Assembly: GCA_963704535.1 (NCBI GenBank)
Contig: OY969916.1
Coordinates: forward strand, 8,680,001-8,744,000
Reading direction: 5' to 3'
Source: G963704535 sp963704535
GTDB lineage: Bacteria; Chloroflexota; Chloroflexia; Chloroflexales; Roseiflexaceae
Length of the DNA stretch: 64,000 nt
Made by a program: the position numbers and the translations under genes. Position 1 is the stretch's first letter. Every line of letters starts with the position of its first letter. The notes beneath the pieces are model-generated. The model had not been told where the DNA came from and searched no databases. It worked only from the letters and a program-made list of their open reading frames with translations. This document shows positions 28,327 to 38,169 of the stretch, in pieces.

Positions 28327-29319
28327 CTAAAGCTGTTGGCGGATATAGTTCTCTCCATTAATCTGCTCGATGATAATCTGCTCGCGTTCCATAGCGGTGC
28401 TAAAGTCATGTTTGAACTTATGGTTCATTGAGTTGATAACTGCATTCGCCATGTCGGTGATGGTTTGCTTGACAAAGCTGAGATGCTCGACATCGAGCGC
28501 GGCCAGACTCTTGGGAATGTTGTGGCTTGTAGTGGCCGTATGCTCGACAAAAAAGATATATCCATCCTCTTGAATGATCGGCATCTTCATTGTCGAGGAC
28601 ATATTGGCGTGGATAAAATCGTTGCGGAGGTCCACTATTGGCATATATCGGCCAAGCTCATCGCCCGTATACTGAAGCGTATCTTGGCTGAAACAGATGC
28701 AGTAGAGCGGCGCGAGCTGAAGCTTCACATCGATATTTGCGCGAACGAGGGTCGAGCGAATGCGTTCGTTGTCGAGGAATGGCTTGAGGTAGAGATCGTA
28801 GATGACATTGAGCAATCCCTCAAATGAGGAGAGAAACAGAAAGAATGCCGAGCGGCACAGATCTTCACGCTCGCCTACATTTGGCGCGTTCTGGGCCAGC
28901 GACAGAAGATTTTCGGCGCTCGCGAAGTAAATGCGAAAAGGATTCTGTATAGTTGTGTAGCGCGGCTTCGCAGTAATCTGCTTGACCTTCGCCATATATT
29001 TGTTGCCCCGGTGCGTGAGCAACTTTACGACACCCTGGCCGAGCATTTCAGCGGCATCATGATCGTGCTTGTCGTGGTAGATATCGATTACCCATGAGGA
29101 TTTGTTCCAGTCACGAATGCGTATCTGGGCGTTGGATGTCTCAAGGTCGAAGCACCATTGGGTGCGATTGGAATCGGTCATCTGGAGTGGTGGCCCGTAC
29201 AGATCGCGCAGCATGGCATAGACGATGTACAGCGTCGGGTCGCTACGATGCAGTGTGACGGGGCGGGTGCGTAGCGTCGCAAGATTGATACTTGTTGGCT
29301 GAAGCTCATTTATATTCAT
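28327..29319 (-). CDS. Hypothetical protein with HEPN-like R-x4-H motif
   Basis: 330 residues, soluble. The centre has a helical block (FFLFLSSFEGLLNVIYDLYL) followed by DLRNDFIHAN, a match to the R-(x)4-H signature of HEPN ribonuclease or nucleotidyl-binding domains. The N-terminal 140 residues are alpha/beta and unassigned. It lies 65 bases after the GmrSD-like gene and before the tandem STAND gene, inside the type I restriction locus. The HEPN assignment rests on this motif alone. Confidence 0.6.
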   Translation of the reverse strand: MNINELQPTSINLATLRTRPVTLHRSDPTLYIVYAMLRDLYGPPLQMTDSNRTQWCFDLETSNAQIRIRDWNKSSWVIDIYHDKHDHDAAEMLGQGVVKLLTHRGNKYMAKVKQITAKPRYTTIQNPFRIYFASAENLLSLAQNAPNVGEREDLCRSAFFLFLSSFEGLLNVIYDLYLKPFLDNERIRSTLVRANIDVKLQLAPLYCICFSQDTLQYTGDELGRYMPIVDLRNDFIHANMSSTMKMPIIQEDGYIFFVEHTATTSHNIPKSLAALDVEHLSFVKQTITDMANAVINSMNHKFKHDFSTAMEREQIIIEQINGENYIRQQL

Positions 29320-29383
29320 ACTGCTCGTTTCTCTATCAGGCCACAGCGAGGGTCATCTTCGCCGTGGCTCAACGTCTACCCGC

Positions 29384-31500
29384 CTACTCGTCGCCATCAT
29401 CGCGATGTCGTTCAAATGCCTGTTGGATGAGCGGCATCGCGTCCTCAATATCCGCTGCTGTTGCCACAGCTACCTCGACATCGCCATTGCCCCATCGCCC
29501 GATGTTTGAGATATTCTTGCAGATGCCCTTGGGATCTTCGATCTCGTCGAATGGCATGTTGAGAGTCAGTCGCAGCCGGCTGCGCTGTGGCTCGAATATC
29601 TACGAAGTTGGTGTCGGTCTTGTAAGCAATGTAATATTTCTTGATATCCTCGCGCACGGAGGCGTCCAGGTTCAGGATGCGGCGGCGCAAGTGCTCGAAG
29701 AGTTCGAGGATTGGCCCTCGGAGGTATTCAGCATGGGCCTCCAAGGTAAGCACGGCTGTCTGGTTGCTCCGTCGGCGACTATAGTGCTGCACCGCTTCGT
29801 TATTGATAGCAGGGTACCCCCAGACCTTCGCAGCCAGCGTTGCCAAGCCATCGGCCCGCTGCTGAATGGCTGACTCATTCCAATGATTGCGATGTGCCAG
29901 ATCACGGTTCAGCAGCAATTGTGTATCTGCAAATCCATCAGCTATATCGCGCTTCTCCTGAAATGACAGGTGGCTTTGCTCATCACTGTAGCCCACCAGG
30001 GTGAGGTTGCCGATAGTCTGGCCGTAGGTGGCATGTATCGTTTGCCACTGCGGACCAAGCTCTTCTTGCCAAGCGGGCGAGAGCTGCTCATCCTGCGGGA
30101 TAATATGCTCGATCATGTAGGCATCGATGCTGACAGGCTCCTCCCGCTCGGCATTCTCCAGCTTGCGGAGAAGGTAGTTGCGGTTGCGTAAGCTGTACAC
30201 GTCTTTGACCTTGAGCTCGCGCTGGAACTCCTCGTCGCTCGGAAAGCGGCGATAGGAATCTTTGAGCACAAAGGCCGCCTGAACGCTTTCAAGGTAGTTG
30301 TCTTTCTGCATCTCCTTGCTGAGTGTCGCAAAGGTTTTGTTCAGCGAGTTGGTGGGAATACCGCAGATGACACGGCGGAAGACATAGCTCTCCACAAGTT
30401 TCAGAATGGTGAGAAATGCTGTGCGATCGAGCAGATGATGCTCGTAGTCGTTGTACACCTCCATGAGGAAAGGATAGGCAACATCGACGCGCAAGGTGTT
30501 GATATTCAGCGAAACTCTGATTGATCGCAGGGTCAGGATCGCGGAGAAAGGCAAGACGGACGAAATAGGTTGAGAACTGGTAGATATCGGCGACAACATC
30601 GCGGATGGCAACTTGTTGTGTTTGGACAAAGCTCTTGAAGACGGTGTAGACATCGCTGATGTTTGGGATGCGCCCGGTCTTGATGGTGAGATAGTCACGC
30701 ATGAAGCGGTCGAACTGCGCGGCATATTCAACGTGGCCGAAGCTCTGCTCCATAGGGAACCAGTAGCGATGGTAGAGATCGCTTTGCTCCTTGCTCTCCT
30801 GGCCCATGAGCACGTAGTTGCGTATGAGATCAGCCTGGGTCAGCTTGAGCCCGGTCGAATTAAGACTTTCGAAGATAAGTTGTGGGTTATCGCGCTCACG
30901 ATCGAGGGCGATATCGACAATGATGAGTTTGCCAATTCCCTGATAGAGCTGAGCGAGATCGATGTCTGTTTTGCGGAGCTGATTCAGGAAAAAGGTGTAG
31001 TTTTCGACGATGCGGTTGGCGGCCACGGACGGATACTGCCCGTCTTCTACGGTGCTGATCAGGGTGCCTTTGTCGCTTTGGGTGAGCAGCAGTTTGTAGC
31101 GCAGTTCGTCATCTTCGTCGCTGTTGAGCAGGTAGTAGTTGTTGATCTTCTTGCGCGTCACATCGAGTTTCGCACCGCGCTCTTCGATAACTTTGCCCAA
31201 CGCGGCCAGTAACAGCGAGAGCGTCGTCAGGCGTTGCTGGCCGTCGATGACGAGCAGTTGCGGCACGGAGCTGATCTGGTAGAGGCCCTTGTCGATGTAG
31301 ACGATCGAGCCGACAAAATGCCCCGACGCCTGCTCGTCAGCCGCGACGCGGCGGATGTCATCCCACAGTTGCTGGCACTGCGCCAGGGTCCAACTATAGG
31401 TGCGCTGGTAGATCGGGATGATGAACTGCTTGGTGCCCTGGAGAAATGGCAGAAATTTGGTTTCGGTCGCTTTCAATGGAAGCTCCTTATTGTCGCTCAC
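29384..31500 (-). CDS. GmrSD-like DUF262/DUF1524 protein with C-terminal DUF5655-type domain (two frameshifts)
   Basis: Three frames join into about 704 residues. The N-terminus is DUF262/ParB-like (IPIYQRTYSW and LLVIDGQQRLTTL, the DGQQR nucleotide site). The middle is the DUF1524 HNH-like nuclease (AYMIEHIIPQDEQL and QTIGNLTLVG). The C-terminus (YYIAYKTDTNFVDI, then EPQRSRLRLTLNMPFDE and RWGNGDVEV) is a DUF5655-like domain. Removing one T of a TTT near 30521 and one T near 29590 restores the frame; the stop is then TAG at 29384. Type IV GmrSD enzymes cut modified DNA. It starts 9 bases after hsdS. Confidence 0.82.
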
Positions 31501-31509
31501 TACACAGCT

Positions 31510-32931
31510 TTACTCCAATCCCAACCCCATCTGCACTAATTCATCCTGGGCCTCGACGCCGTAACCATTCCGCACCGGCTCCCCTGCCAGCGCCGCATCC
31601 ACCACCGCCTCATCGCTCCCGCCCAGTTCGCCGTGAAACGCCTTGTGCAGCAGCGTGGCGAAGAGGTGCTCGGCCTGGCGTAGGGCCTCACGCTGTTGGG
31701 CACGCAGCCGCTCGTAGCGCGCCGCGATACCCGCGAAGCGCTGCTGGAGGGGGAGAGATGGTACAAATATTCGAAATCCGCGAATGTCATCGAAATTCAG
31801 ACCGGACTTAACACCCTCACGATCCAATCGATCTATCTGTATCTGTCCTCCTGGTGAACTTATATAGCCGGATACATAAGTTGGGTCAACATCTTTTAAG
31901 CGGATTAAGGCCAAATGCTGATTAATATATGCCGTGGGAAAAACTTGAGGTATTACAGCAGTCCTACCAAGATCCGCAGTAATTGATAGCAGTAAATCAC
32001 CAGGACGCACGGATGTTCTGCGTCCTTCAGCACTATCAGGTGGTTGTACATATGCCAAATCATCAAGTAATAAGTGCCCTATACCTACGTTTTGGATTCG
32101 TAGAAAAATATCACCTTTTTCGGCATAATACTTTGCCCAGCCTCGTGAGCCACTCGTTAGAAATGAGATTTTCTCCCCAAGCTCCTCCAAATTCCACCCC
32201 ATTGGATTCGTCACCGGGTCGCCGAACATCTGTACGAACACGGATTGCAGGTAGCTCTCGCTGATCTCCAGCGCATAGCGGCGCAACCGGCGCAGGCGGT
32301 CGGCGCGGGCGAGGATGGCGGCGATGCGGCGCTGCTCGGGGAGAGGTGGGAGGGGGATGCGAAATTCACGTATTTGCTGCAAGTTTAGATTGCCAATAGT
32401 TCCCACCTTCCTCAACTCTACTAGCGACCTTAAGACGCCTTCGTACTGACAAGCGAAACTTGCAAATTGTAAATCCACACGTCTGTGGTTTAAACGTATG
32501 AATGCAACAGCTTGATTGCAGTTCAATTCAGGAGCGTCGTGAGGCACATAACCAATACGCCCAAGAGTCCCGGCAATTGTTATTAGTAAATCTCCGGGCT
32601 TTAGCTGCGAACGTGACAGAATGGAATCATGGGTTTTTGCGTCAATATGAAATCTTACGGTATGCGTATTGATTGCACCTCCAAAGACATCCTCGGCTCG
32701 CAAAAATGGAATTCCTTCAGCTACGAAAGAGACGCCAAGTGTTGTGGGGGTTGTTCCCTTGCTGATCACTGTACTTATATTCTCTAGTTCTACCCAATCC
32801 CAATGATTAGGTAGATTCCATTGTTCCACAGTCATTGATAACACGCTCGCTATATCTACAGGTGTTTCCCAACACCCTCTACGGCTTCGACCATCATCTC
32901 GTTCAACCTCAGTAACTGCTTCATCGTTCAT
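31510..32931 (-). CDS. hsdS: Type I restriction-modification specificity subunit HsdS
   Basis: About 473 residues with two target recognition domains. TRD1 starts at WELENISTVISKG-type sequence and ends in EFRIPLPPLPEQRRIAAIL. A helical spacer (LEISESYLQSVFVQMFGDP) follows, then TRD2 and PSLPLQQRFAGIAARYERL with a C-terminal helix. The TRD-coding parts are visibly more AT-rich than the conserved helices, as expected for exchanged specificity modules. I chose the ATG at 32931, which overlaps the stop of a 24-codon ORF as ATGA. Confidence 0.9.
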   Translation of the reverse strand: MNDEAVTEVERDDGRSRRGCWETPVDIASVLSMTVEQWNLPNHWDWVELENISTVISKGTTPTTLGVSFVAEGIPFLRAEDVFGGAINTHTVRFHIDAKTHDSILSRSQLKPGDLLITIAGTLGRIGYVPHDAPELNCNQAVAFIRLNHRRVDLQFASFACQYEGVLRSLVELRKVGTIGNLNLQQIREFRIPLPPLPEQRRIAAILARADRLRRLRRYALEISESYLQSVFVQMFGDPVTNPMGWNLEELGEKISFLTSGSRGWAKYYAEKGDIFLRIQNVGIGHLLLDDLAYVQPPDSAEGRRTSVRPGDLLLSITADLGRTAVIPQVFPTAYINQHLALIRLKDVDPTYVSGYISSPGGQIQIDRLDREGVKSGLNFDDIRGFRIFVPSLPLQQRFAGIAARYERLRAQQREALRQAEHLFATLLHKAFHGELGGSDEAVVDAALAGEPVRNGYGVEAQDELVQMGLGLE

Positions 32932-33002
32932 TGTCGCAGCTTGCCCAAGTAGATAGCCTTGCCGTCCTTGTCGCTCTGCTCCCGTTTGTTGAGTTGGCTC
33001 AT
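32928..33002 (-). CDS. Tiny ORF coupled to hsdS (24 aa)
   Basis: A 24-codon frame (MSQLNKREQSDKDGKAIYLG start) begins at an ATG overlapping the stop of the preceding tiny ORF (TAATG). It ends with TGA overlapping the hsdS ATG (ATGA). Tight overlaps on both sides suggest a coupling leader or a micro-protein. The function is unknown. Confidence 0.35.
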   Translation of the reverse strand: MSQLNKREQSDKDGKAIYLGKLRQ

Positions 33003-33085
33003 TAGTGGGGGCGCCGACACTGAAGACAAACGGGCCATTCATTCTCTGCGATTTCTTCAGCAGTGAGCTTGCGCACTTTCGGCAT
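33002..33085 (-). CDS. Tiny ORF between hsdM and hsdS (27 aa)
   Basis: A 27-codon frame starts MPKVRKLTAEEIAENEWPVC and ends CRRPH. It lies about 90 bases after hsdM, and its stop overlaps the next tiny ORF. The composition looks protein-like rather than random. The two could also be remnants of one frameshifted gene. Confidence 0.35.
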   Translation of the reverse strand: MPKVRKLTAEEIAENEWPVCLQCRRPH

Positions 33086-33176
33086 CGATCACGCCTCATC
33101 ACAAAGACAGTGTCAATAATAGGATTGCTTTCACTCCGGCCGGGCGATTACGGTGGCCTCCCTTCCAAGTCTGCAA

Positions 33177-34886
33177 TTAGAGCATGCGCAGCAACTCCTT
33201 GGTTTCGTCGCGCATCACCTGCTCCAGCCGCAGTAGCCGCTCCATCGTCACTTGCGGCTCCTCGTAGTACATCTCGTCGCGCTCAACCTGTCGATAACGG
33301 CTGGCGGAGAGATCGTATTTGTTGGCGACAACCTGCTCCTTTGTGACCCAGAACTGGCGCGTGAGTCGGTTGATCTCGGCCTGGAGCGGCGCGATCTGCG
33401 CCTGGAGGGCCGCTAGCTGCTGCTGCTCGCGCTCCAACGCGGCGCTGGCCTGCTCATCGCCGTCGGGGGCAATCGCGCCCTCGAACTGGAGACGGTTGGT
33501 GTCAGCCTGGAGCCGTAGCCGCTCGGCTTTGAGCGGCACGATCTGCGCCTGCAACCTCGCCAACTGCTCGTGGCGGCCGGACTCGAACGCGGCGTTATGG
33601 CGGTTGCGCCAGCACTCCAAAATATCCGAGATGTCATTCTCGGAGGTCGGCTGGCGCTTGTCGTCGAGCGAGAAGCCGTCGTGCTCCATGTCGTAGTACC
33701 AGATCCGGCCGGTCTTGGCACCCCTGGTGAACAGCAGCACGGCGGTCGAGACGCCGGCATAGGGCTTGAACACACCGCCGGGCATCGAGACCACGCCGTC
33801 GAGCCGGTGCTGCTCGATGATCTTCTTGCGGATGGCGATATGGGCCTTGCTGGAGCCGAACAGCACGCCGTCGGGCACGATCACCGCCGTGCGCCCGCCC
33901 ATGTCCAGCACGCGCAGGATCAGGTGCAGGAACAGCAACTCTGACTTGGTCGTATCGCTCGGCAGCGCCGTGTTGACATCGGCCTTATCGACCGCGCCCT
34001 TGAAGGGCGGGTTCATCAGAATGACCTCGTAGTCGCGCTCCTCCGTGAAGGCCTTCGAGAGCGTGTCGGTGTAGAAGAAGCGCGGCGACTCGATGCCATG
34101 CAGCATCAGGTTCATTGAGCCGATCCGCAGCATAGTCATGCCCGAGTCATTGTCGTAGCCGCGAAAAGCCTCTTTCTGCAAGAACTCGCGCTGTTCGTCG
34201 GTCAGCAGGTCGCCGACTAGGCCGTGGTGCCAGTCATCGCCGGTGTCGTCGCCACTCAGCAACTCAGGCGAGGAATGTTGCTCCAGAATGTACTGGTAGG
34301 CGTTGACCAGGAAGCCGCCGGTGCCGGCAGCCAGGTCGCCGATCCGCTCGCCGGGCTTGGGGGCGATCATCTTGACCATCATGCGAATGATGTGGCGCGG
34401 GGTGCGGAACTGGCCGTTGCGGCCGGCGGTGTTCAAGCGGCCCAGCAGGTATTCGTAGAGATCGCCCTGCACGTCCTGGTTCTGCACAGAGATCTGCATC
34501 TGGTCGATCAGATTGCAGGCCTCGATCAGCAGGCTCGGTTTGCTGATCTTGAACTCCGCGCCCTGCATGTAGCGCGTAAAAGAGCTGTCCTTGTCACCCA
34601 TCGCGCGCAGCCACGGGAAGACCTTAGCCCGCACATGCTCCAGCGCATCGTCGGCCTTGAAATGGCGCCAGTGGCTCCAGCGCATGTCGGCTGGCACGCG
34701 CGGCTCATACGCCGTACCGCGCCGCTGGGCCTGCCTGGCGCGGGCGTTCTCCTGGTCGTCGAGGCGCTTGAGAAACAGCAAGTAAGAGAGCTGCTCGATC
34801 GCGTCGAGCGGATTGGTCAGCCCGCCGCTCCACAGCTTGTCCCACAGTTGATCGACTTGCGAGCGCAGTTTGGGATCGGTCAGCAC
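33177..34886 (-). CDS. hsdM: Type I restriction-modification N6-adenine methylase HsdM
   Basis: 569 residues. The N-terminal HsdM helical domain has VDQLWDKLWSGGLTNPLDAI and YLLFLKRLDD. The methylase core has the SAM motif IGDLAAGTGGFLVNAYQYI and the catalytic NPPF (MNPPFKGAVDKADVN). A C-terminal coiled-coil (LQAQIAPLQAEINRLTRQFW) probably meets HsdS. It ends normally and sits immediately after hsdR on the same strand. Confidence 0.95.
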   Translation of the reverse strand: MLTDPKLRSQVDQLWDKLWSGGLTNPLDAIEQLSYLLFLKRLDDQENARARQAQRRGTAYEPRVPADMRWSHWRHFKADDALEHVRAKVFPWLRAMGDKDSSFTRYMQGAEFKISKPSLLIEACNLIDQMQISVQNQDVQGDLYEYLLGRLNTAGRNGQFRTPRHIIRMMVKMIAPKPGERIGDLAAGTGGFLVNAYQYILEQHSSPELLSGDDTGDDWHHGLVGDLLTDEQREFLQKEAFRGYDNDSGMTMLRIGSMNLMLHGIESPRFFYTDTLSKAFTEERDYEVILMNPPFKGAVDKADVNTALPSDTTKSELLFLHLILRVLDMGGRTAVIVPDGVLFGSSKAHIAIRKKIIEQHRLDGVVSMPGGVFKPYAGVSTAVLLFTRGAKTGRIWYYDMEHDGFSLDDKRQPTSENDISDILECWRNRHNAAFESGRHEQLARLQAQIVPLKAERLRLQADTNRLQFEGAIAPDGDEQASAALEREQQQLAALQAQIAPLQAEINRLTRQFWVTKEQVVANKYDLSASRYRQVERDEMYYEEPQVTMERLLRLEQVMRDETKELLRML

Positions 34887-34887
34887 A

Positions 34888-37731
34888 TCAGACTCCTATA
34901 ACAGTCAGGTGATCGAGCAGAGTCAGGATATCGTCGCGCTCGTCGGGGCTGAACCAGCGCTCGACCGCGTCGTCGCCGAAGTTGCTCAACGGCGGCTCAT
35001 ACAGGTCGGCCATGTGCAGGCGGCGGCGCTGGAGGAACACGGTCTGCAACGCGCGCAGAAAGCGGAGTTGGTCGGCATTGAACAGGTGCGTGGCGATGAA
35101 CTGCTCAAACTGGCGCCGCACGATCTCCTGGTAATCGGGGATACCGCCCAGGTCGAAGAGCTGGCGCAGGAACTCCAGCAGGCTGCCCACTTTGTAGCCG
35201 TAGGCCCTGCGAATAGTGTCCTCGGACACCTCCAGGTCGTCGGCGCCCAGCTCGTGGCGCAGCGCGCGCTCCAGGTCGAGCAGTTGGTCGTCGCTCAGGG
35301 CAGCACCCCGCGAGAGCGCCTCGATCGCCGGGTTGGCGTCGATGAGCGCCACGATGCGCTGCTCGACGCGCTGGCGGTAGGCGTCGATGTAGACCGGCTC
35401 GCTGCCGCCCTTGAGCAGGATGTAGCCGCGCATCTCGATGAAGTCAGGCAGGTCCAGCAGGATGAAGCTGTTCTGCTTGTCCTTGCGGTAACGCATCTGG
35501 TCGGCCAGCGCGTCGATGACCTGATTCAGTTGGTCCATACCGGCGGTGGCGAGCTGTGGCGAGAGGCAGAGCTGCACCAGCGGCTTGCGCTGTGGGTCGT
35601 TGTAGACGAAATCGGGCAGGCGGCTCGCGTCGGCGGCGATCGACTCGACTGTGGCCGCGGTCGGCTTTGCGGTCAGGATCTGCTGCTTCAGCCGCTCGAC
35701 CTTGCTAGTGAAGGTTGCGGCTTCCACATCCACGCCAGGTACATAGCGCAGTAGCGGGCCGACCTTGCGGGCCAGAAAGTCCAGCTTGTCGGCGGTCAGG
35801 TAGCGCCAGAAGTCATCTTGCCAGGCGCTCTGCACTTCCGGCAGCAGCCGCTTGACTGAGAAGGAGTTGGTTGGAATCAGGGCAATCTGCTCGCGCAGAT
35901 CGGCGATCAGCCGCTGAACGTGGGCGGATTGCTGCTGACTTAGCTCGTGCCTGAGCAGTTTGAGCCGAGTGTTGAAAATCGTCACCAGTACCGGCACATC
36001 CTGCGCGAGTTCCTCGGTCGCGGACCTGTTGAAGTCATTCTCCCAGAAGTCCATGATCAGGAACTCGGTCTTGTAGCCTCTGGGCAGCCGGTCGCGATAT
36101 TTACACGCCTCGTTGCTGCGCGTGCCGCGGCCGATCATCTGCTCCAGCTTGATCCGCGACTGGACCGGCTTCATGAATATCAGGTTGACCACCTCCGGCA
36201 CGTCCACGCCGGTTTCGAGCAGATCGACGGTGATCGCGATACGCGGCTGATCGGCCTTCTTGAAGTCCTCGATCAGGTTGCCCTTGTAGTTCGACTTGGA
36301 GGTAATCACGCGAACCATGCCGGGAAACTGCGGGAACATCTGCTCGAACGCCAACTCCAGGCGCAGCGCGTGGTCCTGGGTCATCGCGAACACGATCGTT
36401 TTGCCGGGGTACTGGCCCGACTCGTCCTTGAGGCAGGTGTCCATGATCTCCTGCCATTGGCGGCGCAGCGTGTCGATGTTGCTGACGTTCTTCTCCAGAT
36501 CAGTGCTGGAGAAATCGATGTCGTCGGGGTCGAGCCCTTGCTCAATCAGGGCGTTGCGCTCCTCCTCGCCCAGATCGATACCGCGAATACCCTTGCGCTG
36601 AAACTTCGTCTTGGCCACGTAGAGAGTATAGTCGACCAGGTGCCCCTCGGCGGCCGCTTGCTTATAGGAGTAGAGAAAGGTCGGGGTGCCATCGGGGCAT
36701 TCGAACGACAGAAAGGTGTTGCGCTCGATAAAGTCGGCTGGCGTGGCGGTGAGCCCAATCATCCGCGCGTCAAAGTAGTGCAGGACCTCACTCCACTGGT
36801 TGAAGATCGAGCGGTGGACTTCGTCGAAGATGATCAGATCGAAGAAGCCGGCCGTGAACTGCTGGAAGCAAACGCTCATCGTCTGGAGCGTGGCCACATA
36901 GAGCCGGTTGGCCGTATCGATCTTGTGTGTGAAAATGCGCGTGCGCGGCTCGTTGGGCAGGAAAGGCTTAAATCCGTCGTTGAGCGCCTGCTCGACCAGA
37001 ACGTCGCGGTCGGCGATGAAGAGAATGCGACGAGCCTGGTTAGAGCGCAGGAAGACATCGACCAACGCCATGGCCGTGCGGGTCTTGCCGGTGCCGGTCG
37101 CCATCACCAGCAGAGCGCGATGGCGACCCTGCTCGAAGGTCTCACAGACGCGCCGAACCGCCTCGTGCTGGTAGTCGCGGTTGACGATGGCGGCGTTGAT
37201 CGGCGTGGCGGTCAGCAGGGCTTTGTTCTGCCGAATGAAGAGCAGGTTCTCCAGATCGGTGGGCGAGAAGAAGCTGGCGACAAGGCGCTTGTTGGCCGTG
37301 CCGGCGTCGAGGAAATAGATCTCCTCGCCGTTGGTCATGAAGGCGAACGGCTGAAAGCTCTGGTGTTTTCCGATCTCGCGCACATAAAACTCGGCTTGAG
37401 CCTGGGCGAGGCGCGGGTCGATACTAGTCTTCTTGGCTTCGACGACGGCGATGATCTCGCCGTTAGGCAGGTAGAGCGCGTAATCGCTGATGCCGGCAGG
37501 TAGTGTTCCTTCATAGATTTGGTGGGCATCGCGGATGCGCTTCAGTTCGGCATGGAGCGCATGCCAGGCGGCTGGGTCGAAGCCGTCAACAGGAATCTCA
37601 ATCCCAACCTGCTGGCGATTGTTGATGTCCCAGCCAGCCTTTTTGAGTGCAGGGTCAATCAGATCTTTACGAGTTTTGGCTTCACTTCTTGCTGCCGTAG
37701 GCGAGATTGTTGGTTTGCGTGGTGGCATCAA
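34888..37731 (-). CDS. hsdR: Type I restriction endonuclease/translocase HsdR
   Basis: 947 residues. The N-terminal nuclease domain has the PD-(D/E)XK site in ISDYALYLPNGEIIAVVEAK. The SF2 translocase follows: motif I MATGTGKTRTAMALV, motif II IIFDEVHRS, motif III LTATP, and motif VI MIGRGTRS. A C-terminal helical domain contacts the methylase. The start is ATG at 37731 or 37728. It stops two bases from the hsdM start, so the two are co-translated. The gene is intact, unlike several of its neighbours. Confidence 0.95.
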   Translation of the reverse strand: MMPPRKPTISPTAARSEAKTRKDLIDPALKKAGWDINNRQQVGIEIPVDGFDPAAWHALHAELKRIRDAHQIYEGTLPAGISDYALYLPNGEIIAVVEAKKTSIDPRLAQAQAEFYVREIGKHQSFQPFAFMTNGEEIYFLDAGTANKRLVASFFSPTDLENLLFIRQNKALLTATPINAAIVNRDYQHEAVRRVCETFEQGRHRALLVMATGTGKTRTAMALVDVFLRSNQARRILFIADRDVLVEQALNDGFKPFLPNEPRTRIFTHKIDTANRLYVATLQTMSVCFQQFTAGFFDLIIFDEVHRSIFNQWSEVLHYFDARMIGLTATPADFIERNTFLSFECPDGTPTFLYSYKQAAAEGHLVDYTLYVAKTKFQRKGIRGIDLGEEERNALIEQGLDPDDIDFSSTDLEKNVSNIDTLRRQWQEIMDTCLKDESGQYPGKTIVFAMTQDHALRLELAFEQMFPQFPGMVRVITSKSNYKGNLIEDFKKADQPRIAITVDLLETGVDVPEVVNLIFMKPVQSRIKLEQMIGRGTRSNEACKYRDRLPRGYKTEFLIMDFWENDFNRSATEELAQDVPVLVTIFNTRLKLLRHELSQQQSAHVQRLIADLREQIALIPTNSFSVKRLLPEVQSAWQDDFWRYLTADKLDFLARKVGPLLRYVPGVDVEAATFTSKVERLKQQILTAKPTAATVESIAADASRLPDFVYNDPQRKPLVQLCLSPQLATAGMDQLNQVIDALADQMRYRKDKQNSFILLDLPDFIEMRGYILLKGGSEPVYIDAYRQRVEQRIVALIDANPAIEALSRGAALSDDQLLDLERALRHELGADDLEVSEDTIRRAYGYKVGSLLEFLRQLFDLGGIPDYQEIVRRQFEQFIATHLFNADQLRFLRALQTVFLQRRRLHMADLYEPPLSNFGDDAVERWFSPDERDDILTLLDHLTVIGV

Positions 37732-37814
37732 TATCCTCGGCGGCGCGTTGCGCGACCGAGCACACCTTGCCAGCGGGCCGGAGGGGTGCTAGAATCAGCA
37801 CAACGTTCAATCGT

Positions 37815-37859
37815 ACAGAAAGCCCACTCTTGCTTGGCCGCGAGGGGTGGGTTTTCTGT
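37815..37859. terminator. Stem-loop with T/A-rich ends
   Basis: The arm ACAGAAAGCCCACTC (37815-37829) pairs with GGGTGGGTTTTCTGT (37845-37859) over about 13 pairs with a 15-base loop. It lies between hsdR, which starts leftward, and the rightward gene at 38170. It may isolate the two transcription units. Confidence 0.45.
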
Positions 37860-38169
37860 TGGCTGGGCGCCCACGAATGGAGCGCCAGACAGGCGAATCC
37901 AGAGCGAATGGCGCCGGCAAGTGAGCGAGCGGGGCAGGAGCGCGGCGGGTCGAGGGCGCGCAGATCACTGCGGCGACGCCAGGGCAATCGAAGGGTATAG
38001 AGTTACTGGTGAGAGTATACCACGACTGTTAAACGCACGTACATCGTTTTTTAGTTATAGTGGTTCACGGCTGTGATTTGCGACTTGTTGAGCCCAAGGG
38101 GTTCACCGGGCTTCAGTGGGCAGACGACCGATCGTTAAGGGGTCTGCACGGGTAGGAGAGGAAACCAGC

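Noticed and set aside
34870..37503. Very long rightward frames opposite hsdR and hsdM (34870-35754 and 35947-37503)
   Set aside because: They are antisense shadows of strongly conserved restriction genes and have no recognisable domains.
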